Assembly (NCBI GenBank): GCA_949316235.1
Contig: OX438743.1
Coordinates: 20,333,771-20,397,770 of the forward strand
Direction: 5' to 3'
Origin: Oegoconia quadripuncta
Taxonomy: Eukaryota; Arthropoda; Insecta; Lepidoptera; Autostichidae
DNA length: 64,000 nucleotides
In this document: positions 47,401 to 56,830 of the stretch, piece after piece
Layout of the letters: each line of letters starts with the position of its first letter
Numbering within the stretch: the stretch's first letter is position 1
Position numbers and translations under genes: made by a program
The notes under the pieces: model-generated
What the model saw: the letters and a program-made list of their open reading frames with translations, nothing else
Told to the model about the DNA's origin: nothing
The model's database searches: none

Positions 47401-48352
47401 CGGGTTCGATCCCCAGCGGGGTACATGTTTAGTACTCGGTTTGGTTGGTGGTAGGGCATTTTAAATGTCCGTATGGCTAGCTACCACCATCTTATCTAAA
47501 TCTGCCGACAAACAGCAATGTTAATAGCATTGTTGTGTTCCGGTTGTCAGAGATAAGATAGCCAGTTCCTCAAATATTTGGGTTTCTCACTTCACTTAAC
47601 ATCAGGTGTGATTGAGATCAAGTGCTAACCCGTTGTGTATTAAAAAAAACATGATGAGCGAGGGTCTTATATATTTATTATTTACAACGGGTTGATACTT
47701 GACCTCAATCACACCTGATGTTAAGTGAAGATGAAGTCGAAGGTGGAAGCGTACTGACCCGGAAACCCCAACACTTTTGGGGGACTGGCTATCTTATCTC
47801 TGACAACCGGAACACAACAATTCTATTAACATTGTTGCTTGGCGGGAGATTTAGATAAGATGGTGGTAGCTAGCCAGGCGGACATTTCAAAATGCCCTAT
47901 CACCAACCAAACCGAGTACATAAACATGTACCCCGCTGGGGATCGAACCCGCGACCTCCGAATCGTAAACCCAAAGTTGAAGATAGAACTAGGAGATTGC
48001 CACTGGCACTCCTTAATGGACTTTATGCTACTCGTTTTGTACTAGAATAATACATGAGAATCATGATGGAGCATTAAAAGCTTATTTTTAAAAGTATTTT
48101 TAATGTAGAACTTTCTTTATACTCTAATTTAAAAGTTATTCTTACCTTGAACCTCAATTTTCCAATTGGCGGTGCGGCATACGGGATCCCTTTGAAGCTG
48201 TAGTATGACCTGTCTCCAGTGCAAGCCTCCAGCTTCTCGCCCTCCAGCCATCCTTCAGCCACTTTTACTTTCATTGTGCTGTAATATTTCAAGACTCCTT
48301 GGTATCTACTTATAATACTTGATAACTGCCGTGACCGAAAGTACATCGCCAT
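41442..48352 (-). CDS. carboxylesterase B, 3 exons, 559 (or 533) aa
   Basis: Same family and gene structure as esterase A. Exons on the minus strand: 48352-48146, 43446-42143, 41610-41442. Donors are GTAAG and acceptors CAG, with the same phases. From the inner Met (48274) the protein aligns end to end with A, with HGGGY from residue 104, S186 in GESAGG, E321 in NEE and H437 in GASHLDD. Thr replaces the usual Gly after the acid. Upstream, the frame stays open for 26 more residues to an ATG at 48352 in good context (aacATGG). That stretch has several Arg, Ser and Tyr and no Asp or Glu, like a mitochondrial targeting peptide; genes A and C lack it. Which ATG is used cannot be settled here. Intron 1 is 4.7 kb of nested transposons. 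It probably arose with A by a recent duplication. Confidence 0.94.
41670..41810 (+). repeat. decayed SINE-A in esterase B intron 2
   Basis: gtttggttggtggtaagg and agctacccccatcttacat follow the SINE-A body with many changes. Confidence 0.55.
43768..43988 (-). mobile_element. SINE-B in esterase B intron 1
   Basis: Tail acttacaccaatcatctagt, body gaataaatgttcgtattcat, damaged B-box region cgcggcaacccgcaatcgtt, head gtcactatcctatccacta. Inverted relative to 26638-26860. Confidence 0.82.
43989..44370 (+). repeat. dispersed repeat R1 in esterase B intron 1
   Basis: Longest copy with 62151-62545. Both have atggggaaggagg and cagaaagctcggaagttgtg-like ends that the copy at 35921 lacks. Confidence 0.85.
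44548..45040 (+). mobile_element. LINE 3' end, family A, in esterase B intron 1
   Basis: Plus frame 44565-44789 gives MYVRKNLHLFRKNCEIHNVN, HSSRLHKVTKSFKGQCIRFY and NKVPVDIQNLRLNNFKTTIK. A 3' UTR follows with aaagagcaactcctgagttt and a gattttgatttc tail. The tail type matches 60385-60520. Confidence 0.85.
45228..45505 (-). mobile_element. SINE-B variant interrupted by repeat R2
   Basis: 45228-45300 (tacacacaacaccatctagt) and 45418-45505 (gtggataccagatggttgac, ttaaccactacaccaaaca) are the tail and head of the SINE seen at 27449-27735, inverted. The middle (45303-45418: cggacaccgatcggtgccca, gagttccaattcctatggac) is repeat R2. Confidence 0.65.
45510..46250. other. no recognised feature (esterase B intron 1)
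   Basis: AT-rich intron sequence. 45985-46135 contains gcctgttttagttatag and its inverse ctataactaaaacaggc-like text (ttaactaaaacaggctta), suggesting a small decayed inverted repeat. Confidence 0.4.
46255..46440 (+). mobile_element. LINE 3' UTR, family D, in esterase B intron 1
   Basis: Same sequence as 13225-13445 with few changes (tttgcctggaagagatcgct, cttcatgtagcttttgttaa). Confidence 0.85.
46525..46973 (+). mobile_element. family A LINE carrying two nested insertions
   Basis: 46525-46562 and 46711-46758 continue each other as a family A LINE (compare 44645-44745). Between them sits an M1 MITE. After 46758 a family B LINE 3' end (acagaacattcgtactaacg to cggttagattg) intervenes up to about 46937, and family A text resumes (attcaaaaccatggtaaaac). 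Confidence 0.8.
46563..46707. mobile_element. MITE (family M1) with empty-site support
   Basis: Inverted ends ggtgtcgattcggatgtaca and tgtacatccgaatcgacaac. The host base triplet aat stands at 46560-46562 and 46708-46710. The undisturbed LINE at 44685-44710 has it once (acaatgtatacgc). The element is therefore 145 bp and makes a 3-bp duplication. Confidence 0.92.
46974..47017. mobile_element. half MITE (family M1)
   Basis: One M1 end only: ggtgtcaattcggatgtaca followed by ctaaactaaaaccag. Confidence 0.75.
47075..47280 (-). mobile_element. LINE 3' end, family A
   Basis: The minus strand ends in a (GATTT)n tail. It shares aaatgctttattttgtaggt and aggcaattttcccctgag with 6405-6520. Confidence 0.8.
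47352..47650 (+). mobile_element. SINE-A, left arm of an inverted pair
   Basis: Head cctccgtggctcaatgtaaa, B box gcgggttcgatccccagcgg, body tttggttggtggtagggcat, end gctaacccgttgtgtattaa. Lacks the ccgggtcagtacgcttcc block near its 3' end. Confidence 0.88.
47683..47979 (-). mobile_element. SINE-A, right arm of an inverted pair
   Basis: Starts tacaacgggttgatacttg and runs back to ctccgaatcgtaaaccca. The first few bases of the head are lost. Only about 33 bp separate it from the plus-strand copy. Both are in esterase B intron 1, about 170 bp from the exon 1 donor. Confidence 0.88.
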
Positions 48353-48800
48353 GTTATTTTTTAATTATCTTTGTATTTGTTTTAAAAAATAATCGGTAAT
48401 GTAAAATTCTGTTGTCGTAACCTGAGGTTGAGGAATACTAATAATGAAGCCGAGATAAACACAATTACAGTGATAGCCTTCCCGATAACAGGACTTGGCA
48501 ACACAATGAAGTAATTTTGATTCTGAAATACGGCAACACTGGTTTGTGCGGAGACTCAGAAGTCAAACCATGGGTTACCAGAGGGCGGAGTGTGAGATTT
48601 GTTACGACATAACTTTACTTCCGCGTTCACGTTTACGTGACGATTTGTATCAAGAAATGTGCAGCGCCTCTAGCTGATAGTTTGCAAAACAATTATTTTC
48701 ATACATACTTCTTGCGTAAACGCGAACGCGAAACGAGGCAAAACTCGCACTTCGCATACAGTTCGAATCCCGCTACGCTTAAGAAGATTAATTCCGGCCA
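48353..48800. other. upstream of esterase B
   Basis: Presumed promoter and 5' UTR region of gene B. I cannot place a TATA box or initiator with confidence. No repeat recognised until 48800. Confidence 0.3.
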
Positions 48801-48972
48801 GTGGCCAGTAGCAATGTTAATAGCATTGTTGTGTTCCGGTTGTCAGAGATAAGATAGCCAGTCCCCCAAATAAGATTGGGTTTCCGGGTCAGTACGCTAC
48901 CACCTTCGGCCTCATATTCACTTAACATCACGTGTGATTGAGGTCAAGTGCTAACCTGTTGTGGATAAAAAA
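48800..48972 (+). mobile_element. SINE-A 3' half
   Basis: From gtagcaatgttaatagcatt through ttgtcagagataagatagcc to gctaacctgttgtggataaa. 5'-truncated. Confidence 0.8.
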
Positions 48973-49174
48973 AAATAAAAATTAATTAAAAGGTTCGAGA
49001 ATTTTTTTAACATGACAATAGAAGGAAATAGAAGGCGCTATGACATTTTCCTATACATTTATTATTATAATAAATTTGATATACTTACATAATTATTGAA
49101 TATACCTTGTAATGACGTATAACTTTTGTTATAAATAAATTAATAACAAATTTACTCCGTTTCCTACTTCAATA

Positions 49175-49290
49175 CTCAGGTGTCTGGAAGAGATCTCTTA
49201 AAGAGATAAGTCCACCTTTGTACATGACCTATTGTATGTACTCTGTTATATGTAATTTTTTGGTGCAATAAAGAATATAACAATAGTGGG
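49175..49290 (+). mobile_element. LINE 3' UTR (family D-like)
   Basis: gtgtctggaagagatctctt and ttggtgcaataaagaatata. Tail only. Confidence 0.65.
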
Positions 49291-49609
49291 TCATAACTTA
49301 GTTGGTTCTTACCAGAACGCTTCTTGCCACTTATATAATGACGGATTATCCTTAACCAAACAATTGACACGGTTCACTTTGCTAGTTACTATACACTTAC
49401 TGTTTAGCTGGAATTACAGTCAATGTCAAATAAATTAACTATTGTCTGCGATTAATAAATAACTAGATAAACCGGCAGTATAAGAGTTGTTCGAAAGACT
49501 GATAGAAATCAACTGAGATAACTGACTACGAGTTACTGCGTTAACTTGTCTTGAATTAGGTTAGCGACTCCATTTAACCGCAAAATGTGCATAGTATTTT
49601 GACCTTTAA

Positions 49610-49908
49610 CCGCCTCCGTGGCTCAATGTAAACAACATAGGGATTACGAATCGGAGGTTGCGGGTTCGATCCACAGCGGGGTACATGTTTAGTGCTCGGT
49701 TTGGTTGGTGGTACGGCATTTTAAATGACTGCCTGGCTACCTACCACCATCTATCTAAATCTGCCGCCAAACTGCAATATTAAAAGCATTGTTGTGTTCC
49801 GGTTGACAGACATAAGATAGCCAGTTCCCCAAATATTCCATCTTCGGCCTCATCTTCACTTAAGGTGTGATTGAGGTCAAGTGCTAACCCGTTGTGCATA
49901 AAAAAATC
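49610..49908 (+). mobile_element. SINE-A, full length with internal losses
   Basis: Head ccgcctccgtggctcaatgt, B box tgcgggttcgatccacagc, body tttggttggtggtacggcat, end gctaacccgttgtgcataaa. A short 3' block is deleted near 49835. Confidence 0.85.
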
Positions 49909-50229
49909 CTTGAACACTAAAATTATTGTATAATGTAAAGATATTTAGTATTCTCATATAATAATACATAGATTTAAGTCATTTATTGTTCTAGTTATAG
50001 GCATAATTATACAGATGTCATTCACAAAAAGTCCAGTGTAACATGTCTGACAAGGCATGTATGTCAAAAACCTCATCCGTGATAATATACCTTAAGGAAA
50101 TAATAAGGATAATATACCTTTACCTTAAGGAAAAAATAGGGCATATTAGGTAAGTGATATAGAAGATAATGGCATAGGTAGTTTATTTATTTTTTTCAAA
50201 ACCATAATCTAATAATGCGTTGTTTAATT

Positions 50230-50705
50230 ATTTTTTTTTTTTTTATTTTTTTTTTATTGAAGAGATGGGCAAACGAGCAAGAGGCGCACCTGATGGTAAG
50301 TGTCACCGCTGCCCATAACCATCTACGGAAACGGAAGATCCGCAGTGGCGTTGCCGGCCTTTAAGGAAGGAATATGCTCGCTTCTTGAAGGTTCCCAGAT
50401 CGTATCGGTTCTGAAAGACATCCGCTGGGAGCTTATTCCAAAAAGTAACGGTACGTGGAAGGAAATGTCTTGATAATAATTTGTCGCGTTTGTAGCCTAT
50501 TTCACATAATGACATCATTAAATTAAATGAATAAATAAACTTGGAGAAAATATTAGTTACAAATAAATTTCGCATGATGGGAACGCTACGAATCTCGTCA
50601 GTCGCATATAAATCTCCGGCCGGCGTGTGAATCGTAGATGGTTTTGAAAAAAAAAAAATGAACTGCTCATGCCAATATTTTCTGTTTGACTTACCTAATA
50701 TGCCC
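50230..50705 (-). mobile_element. LINE 3' portion, family C-like
   Basis: The minus-strand frame 50713-50303 gives [20 protein letters not shown] and [20 protein letters not shown], a relative of the family C RT C-terminus. Poly-A is at the T run 50231-50258 (plus). Confidence 0.8.
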
Positions 50706-50814
50706 TGTCGCATATTTCGTTCCGACGGTGTATTTTATTAGACGATAAGGTCACCGTCAAACTTAGATAAGTTACGATTTAATTCAATTACCTACATACA
50801 TACATTTATACTAT

Positions 50815-51030
50815 ACTAGCTTTCGGCCCGCGTCTTCCGCTAACTTTATCGCGAAAATTTGTTTATCCCGCGGGAACTATTCACTTCATTGAGATAAAAG
50901 TATCCTATGTTTTAATCCAGGGTATATTCTACCTATATACCAAATTTCATTCAAATCCGTTCATCCGTGATTGAGCAACAAACGAAGAAACAAATAAACA
51001 AACATCCAAACTTTCGCATTTATAATATTA
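50815..51030 (+). repeat. non-autonomous element, uninterrupted copy
   Basis: tactagctttcggcccgc, tttatcccgcgggaactat, cgtgattgagcaacaaacg, catttataatattaataaac. It is the empty-site reference for 6235-7235. Confidence 0.75.
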
Positions 51031-51119
51031 ATAAACTTCCTATAACTTAAATTTTGAACGCTCCATATTAGCAAAGAAGGTATTTTTTGTAAGGTCAGAC
51101 CATATTTAATGCTAAAACA

Positions 51120-51682
51120 CCTAATGGTGATCTACCAGGCACATATCCGTTGGCTTAAGGATTCTATCACCTCTAAGATTGAAACTTTTTAATATGGTTT
51201 CTCTAGCAACTCGTAGGGAGCTTATAGATGCGTTATTTGCTTTCAAGGTACTAAGACAAAAAATCGACAGTCCCCAATTACTGGCGCTTTTCCGCTTCCG
51301 TGCCCCTGTCAGAGTTCCTCGTAGTGCTATAACACCATTATGTCCGCCGCTCCGAAAAACTGTCTTGGGTAGTAGCTCACCAATCTCCAGGCTAAGTAAA
51401 ATAATAAATACATGCAGTGATCAAACGGATGTGCACTTTGATTCCATTGCTAAGTTCTACAGAGCAGCTTTAGATTCTTTAACATACTAAAATCTTAGAT
51501 TAAATGTGAACTTCTGAAGTGTTGACTTTATTATTAATTAATTGTTATAAATATATATTGTTAGTGCATGTGGTGTTTACCTGTAAGTGATTGTTACACT
51601 TAACGGTATCAGATTACTTAATGTGTATTTACATGTATTGGTGTAATCAATTGTTGGTGAACCTTGAAAATAAAATAAAAGA
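51120..51682 (+). mobile_element. LINE 3' portion (RT C-terminus)
   Basis: Plus frame 51179-51490 reads LIDALFAFKVLRQKIDSPQL, then FRAPVRVPRSAITPLCPPLR and SPISRLSKIINT, matching the post-RT region of CR1/R1-type LINEs. A short AT-rich 3' UTR ends aaaataaaataaaag. It points towards the 3' end of esterase C. Confidence 0.75.
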
Positions 51683-51881
51683 TGGTTCGGCCAATGAGTC
51701 TACAACCCATGCTGAGTTGGAGACCTGGTTACCTTTGTACATGTTTTCGACTGTTTGTTACCTGATTGTTTGTGAGGATTTTGAAATGTGTCAAAAAAAT
51801 CTGTTTTACTTTCATCAGCATCAATCTCTTTATTCAACTACAAAATAAAGACTTCTCTCAAAGATGTCCATTTGGATTGAA

Positions 51882-51887
51882 TTTATT
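51882..51887 (-). terminator. candidate polyadenylation signal of esterase C
   Basis: AATAAA on the minus strand 8 nt past the stop codon, which would give an unusually short 3' UTR. A second AATAAA is at 51829-51834, 61 nt past the stop. Confidence 0.5.
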
Positions 51888-51895
51888 TTGCTTTA

Positions 51896-54587
51896 CTAAA
51901 ACTCTAGTCCAGCTTTATCAAATATATTCTTCCAGAATAGAACGGCGTCTGCATCTAGCTTTCTGCTAGGAGTTAAAGTCTCTCCGATGTCCATGTAACT
52001 TTCGGTGACGTTGTCATAAGGGACCCACGTCACATCTAGAGCGGAGTCGGGTGTTGGATTCCTGGAAATTAGATTTGCATCATCATTAAGTTTGTCGTGT
52101 TTTAACGATTACTGTTAATGATAATCAGATTCTAGAATCTATAAGTTTCAATATTTTTCTACAATAAATTCCAACACCACGTTTTAATAAAACTTACCCA
52201 TATTTAGCGAAGTTAGTAAAAAGGCGACATGTTTGTGTCACCATGCTGTAGGTTTTACTATTCTTGTCTACTTTTAATTGAGCCTCTTTAGGATCAAACA
52301 AATATGTAGTATCATCTAAGTGACTAGCTCCAGTAAGTCCAAATTTAGCTGCAAGTTTAGCATAAATATTCCTATCGGAAACACATGAAAATTTATAGAG
52401 GAATATTTTGTACTTGCTCATCCGCAGGAACAACTTAATAAATCTATAAATATCATAACTATATGCAGTATCGTTGATATAGTTCAAAATTTCTCTCCAA
52501 CTAACTTCGGACATGTTCTTGTTAGAGAAATAGTAGTCACGGATAAGATCTGATATTCCCAATATTTCGTTTGCTGTATTATGATATAACATTTTTTTGG
52601 GCACTAGGGTTTCAGAGTATGTAAAGAAATTTGTTTTATGTTTTTCGAAAGCGGACAAGTCTGCGAGCCCTTCTTCACTTGTGTGACCAATCATGAGTTC
52701 TGCATCATTAAACTTACCATTTTTCAATGCATCAAATGCATCCAACGTCATGAAATGGTTTTCTCCGAAATCTTTCTCAATTACTGGTATAAAATGAAAC
52801 ATTTTGTAAGGTACGTCATTGATAACTTCCGTTGCTAGCACAGAAGGATTTTTGTTGACTAATTTCTCTGCAGGTAGCTTTTGCAGGAGTTGGAGAAGTG
52901 TATTGGGGTCGTTTGTTTCGAATCCTAACTCTTTACCAAGTACGAATGCCCGTCTACGTGGTTCGTAAGGAGTTGCCCAATCACAGTTCGGTACACCGCT
53001 CATTGATATAACTCTTCTGAACAATCCTTTCGACATTGGTGACACCATGTGTAGAATGACTGCAGCACCACCAGCACTCTGTCCGAAAATGGTAACATTT
53101 TCAGGATCACCGCCGAATTTTCTTATATTTCCTTGAACCCACTTTAACGCTGCTACTTGGTCTTTCATGCCAGCATTTCCTGGAACTTCAGGAGTGTCTA
53201 AGGAGAGGAATCCTAAAACTTCTAGCCTGTAATTAAAAGTGACCAAAATTACTCCGTGTTCCATGAGAAAGTCTGGTCCATAATTATCAACGTCACCAGA
53301 GTCACTTTCGAATCCGCCACCATGTATGAAGACCATGACTGGTGTAGGCGTTTCAGGGTTCAGGTCCGGACTGTAGACATTGAGAGTCAGACAGTCTTCA
53401 CTACCAGGGATGAATTTCTCAATAAAAGCATTGTATTGGACACACACCGGTCCATGTTTTGTTGCATTTCTGACTCCATTCCATGGTTGAGGTGACTGAG
53501 GAGCCTGTAATAAAAAAAAAATATAAAAGTGGGTGATAGTGTAACTGTGCGGAATATTATAGTCTGTAAATACTAGGGACTTTTAGTTTGTTTGTTCCCT
53601 GTTGTTGCAGTTGTTGCTCAATACCCTGTTGTTACAGGGGAACGATTGAATGGATTTGGAAATTTGGTATATAGATGAAATGTGCCCTGAAATAGGATAT
53701 AGGATAATTTTATCCTGATAACGTTAGTAGTTCCAACTTACTACTATTTATCATCGAATTTTCAATTAATGGATTAGATATCTTTAAATTAACACATTTT
53801 TTCGTCAACGAGCGGTAGGTTGTCTGAGCCCCACCGAGGTCTTGTTTACATAAGTATATAGTGCTCATGCCGCTTGTTTCGCATCCAATCACTTAGATAT
53901 TTCCTGTTTACTCCGAAACTGATGTATATTTCGAAAATGTCAAACAATAAGCAGTACTTAGTTCATATTTTAGTTTAATTATCACACAAACTTCTAGTTT
54001 CTACTTAAAGTACGTAAAGTATTTACGTAATGTCAGCTGTTTATTTGTACATTCAGACATAACTACGGTTTTAACTAGGAATCATGTTTTTAACCGACTT
54101 CAGAAATCAATTCAGTTGTATTTTTTTAATATATTTGTTTCGGAATCTATTCGGAAAATTCTTTTTTTATTTAACAGGACATACTTCCCGGGTGGGCTAA
54201 TGTTCATCATAATCCTGTTCTGATGATGGGATCTATGAGGAATTGAGGGAAATCCTCACAAATTTTAGACATACATATAGCGATATTTACAAAGTGGAAC
54301 CTGACTCAAGTCGGTTGTTTTGTAAACTTTTGGCGGTTCAATTATCAAAACACAAGATCCGTAGCATACGTAATTGGATTGGATGAATCGGATTAAACTG
54401 AGCTAGTACTAAGTCAAATGAGGTCTAGTTGACCCTTAAAATAAGATCACCTTCTTACCTTAAATCTGAGTGCCCCCAGCGGAGGCGCTGCATACGGAAT
54501 GCCTTTGAAGCTGTAGTATGGCCTGCCAGAAACTGACTGCAGCTGCTCGCCCTCCAACGTACCCTGTTCCACCTGCACCCTGACCAT
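51896..54587 (-). CDS. carboxylesterase C, 3 exons, 533 aa
   Basis: Third member of the cluster. Exons on the minus strand: 54587-54459, 53504-52198, 52061-51896, with the same splice phases as A and B. The start MVRVQVEQGTLEG aligns with the starts of A and B. The 64-aa frame that also covers exon 1 is a wrong-frame shadow. HGGGF begins at residue 104. The nucleophile is S186 in GQSAGG, the acid E321 in SEEG (canonical Gly kept), and the base H438 in GASHLDD. It is clearly more diverged than A and B are from each other. GQSAG is often cited as a juvenile hormone esterase signature. However, there is no signal peptide and the neighbours are GESAG enzymes, so an intracellular alpha-esterase-type enzyme is more likely. 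A cttccag 15 nt before the ATG could be the acceptor of a 5' UTR exon. Intron 2 is only 136 bp. Confidence 0.95.
53510..54087. other. esterase C intron 1, first part
   Basis: Unassigned apart from 53620-53670 (ttgttgctcaatacc, tttggtatatagatgaa), a scrap of the non-autonomous element seen at 54695-54790. Confidence 0.4.
54088..54350 (-). repeat. dispersed repeat R2, first block, in esterase C intron 1
   Basis: Reverse complement of 1490-1720: aatcctgttctgatgatggg, atctatgaggaattgaggga and ttttggcggttcaattatc. It opens with tttttaaccgacttcagaaa, a start often seen in lepidopteran repeats. Confidence 0.75.
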
Positions 54588-54694
54588 CTCGGCTTGACGG
54601 AACTGGAAGAGGAGATTTAAGTTGGGGGTTTAGATTCATTTTCACTAACATCAAGTGTGATGTATTTAATATTACGAATTCTTATAATGTAACT

Positions 54695-55695
54695 AATCTA
54701 GCTAATATTATAAATGGGAAAGTTTGGATGTTTGTTTGTTGCTCAATCACAGCAAAACGGATGAACGAATTTGGATGAAATTTGGTATACAGGGTGAATT
54801 TGAATTCGTGTAATTCCCAACCTCTCTGTCGCCCGGTCCCATGCACGCAAAAAGTGTAAGGGTCAAGTATCTCGGCGCACCTGTCATCTTTGCGAAAATA
54901 CCTGCGGTGTACGTTTATAGATACTCTTCTACTGGGTGTATTTGTAATCTGTAAAAAGCAATAGCTACGGGAATATATTATCTATGGATATAATGAATGA
55001 AACCTACTACAGCTATAATACAAAAAATCAGAAAAATGTTACGAGTTGTAATATGTAGGTATCCCTATATCCACGATATAATTGGTATTTTTACGGAAAG
55101 TACAGATTTATTTCATGATTTCCTTAAGAAACGGGTAATTCAATAAATTGTTATGAGAATTGGAAGCTCTATGGCAGGTTTCTAAGCCCGTTCTAATAAA
55201 AAACAGTAATTGGAATTCTATGCCTATACTCCCACCCAAAGAGAAAAAAATATTTTCGCAAACACAGACTAAATATCATAGCTAACATAACATGGCGCAC
55301 ATTATTGGATGCGGAATTTAATAGAGAACAAGTTCAAACACAGTCCAAAGGAATTGGAACTCTATAATCATTATAATTGAGAGTTGAAAGTCGGGTGTCC
55401 GTGGGCACCGATCGGTGTCCGCGAGTGTTGACGGTATAAAAGTTTTTTTGGCACCGATCGGTGTCCGCGTCCGCCTAAAGGTTAACTGGTGACTCCAGTC
55501 TTGAATACGATCAACTTTCCTCAAGGAACCATACCATAGGTGAATTCAGCCGAAAATTGTTGGACTTCCATACCAAAGATGGTTTCAGAATGGTTTACTT
55601 TGTATGGGTAATTGAAAATTTTTGATCGAATTCGACAATTAGTCCCTTGGGGAAAGTTGATCAGGAGTGGAGTCACCAATTATAGGGAATTACAC
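54695..55695. repeat. repeat cluster upstream of esterase C
   Basis: 54695-54790 is the non-autonomous element in reverse (attataaatgggaaagtttg, gatgaaatttggtatac). 54785-54815 (cagggtgaatttgaattcgt) is an M4-type end. 55125-55485 is R2, second block, in the same orientation as 1720-2032. 55495-55695 is M4-like (ggtttcagaatggtttactt, gaattacacg). The promoter of esterase C should lie between 54588 and 54695; no core element could be placed. Confidence 0.7.
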
Positions 55696-55755
55696 GATGC
55701 ACCACGGGTTGGTACTTGACCTCAATTATACCTGATGTTAAGTGAAGATGAGGTG
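55696..55755 (-). mobile_element. SINE-A 3' scrap
   Basis: gcaccacgggttggtacttg, cctcaattatacctgatgtt and gaagatgaggt, ending abruptly where composite repeat copy 2 begins. Confidence 0.7.
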
Positions 55756-56518
55756 TACCTGTGGTAAAAAATTGTGAGTCTATATTGTTTAATGGCATAA
55801 TAAAGAATTTCATTTCATTTCAAGAACATTTCAGATTTTGTATAAAGAATCAAAAAAGAGTAACCGAATCGCTGTAAAACAAATAATTTATGAGCTTCTA
55901 TATGGATTTGTCGAAAATTTTACCTTATTCCATTTTGTATAATGGGGAGAGAAATTCTTTTTACCAGTCTGCCCTAGGAGGGAAGATTTTTTTAATTAAT
56001 TTATTTTTTATGCACGACGGGTTCGTACTTGACCTCAATTATACCTGATGTTAAGTGAAGATGAGGTCGAAGGTGGAAGCGTACTGACCCGGAAACTCAA
56101 ATACATTTGGAGGACTGGCTATCTTATCTCTGACAATCGGAACACAACAATGCTATTAACATTGCTGCTTGGCGGCAGATTTAGATAAGATGGTGGTAGC
56201 TAGCCAGGCGGACATTTAAAATGCCCTACCACCAACCATTAAATAGTTGGTTCCGGTTGTTTCTAATTGAAGGCAGGCGTTAAGATAAGTCAGTGGCCTA
56301 CAGGAGCGGTTTAAAACACTGATCGACACAAATCCACCAATCTGCAACGGGGACCGGTTGGTGAATTATGGCCCATAGCCTCTCCCAGTGAGAGGAGGCT
56401 GGGTCCCAACAGTGGGGACCTGTAAGGCAGTTAATGATGAAGGTTAGAATTATGGTTGTGGCACAAAATTTGTTTATATATGCATATTCGTATATTGTAC
56501 TTGAGTATTAAAATATGA
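55756..56518 (-). repeat. composite repeat, copy 2
   Basis: Inverted counterpart of 23725-24921 without its two insertions. It starts tacctgtggtaaaaaattg and contains a headless SINE-A (56015-56238) joined to ccggttgtttctaattgaag at the same point as copy 1. Confidence 0.85.
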
Positions 56519-56549
56519 TGGAATCAGGCATAAAGGAATCTGTAACGAA

Positions 56550-56830
56550 CGAAGGTCACAGACATACCCCAGCGGATTAGCAAGTTGAAGTGGCTGTGGG
56601 CAGAGGACATAGCTCGAAGAACTGATGGACGGTGGGGCATTACAGTTCTCGAGTGGAGACCACGCACCGGCAAGCGGAGCGTAGGACGTCCACTCACAAG
56701 GTGGACAGACGACCTGATAGAGATTGCGGTAAGTCGCTGGATGCAGGCCGCGTCTAACCGGTCATTCTGAAATTCTATGAGGCCTACGTTCAGCAGTGAC
56801 ATCCTGTGGCTAGTATGGTGAGTAATAAAA
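56550..56830 (+). mobile_element. LINE C-terminal remnant (RTE-like)
   Basis: Plus frame 56585-56770 reads KWLWAEDIARRTDGRWGITV, LEWRPRTGKRSVGRPLTRWT, then DDLIEIAVSRWMQAASNRSF. This is the usual end of RTE-type endonuclease-reverse transcriptases (KWxWAGHIAR...GRPxxRWxDD). The core is missing. Confidence 0.85.

Noticed and set aside
54460..54654. 64-aa minus-strand frame over esterase C exon 1
   Set aside because: Wrong frame. The correct frame starts at 54587 and gives the conserved esterase N-terminus.
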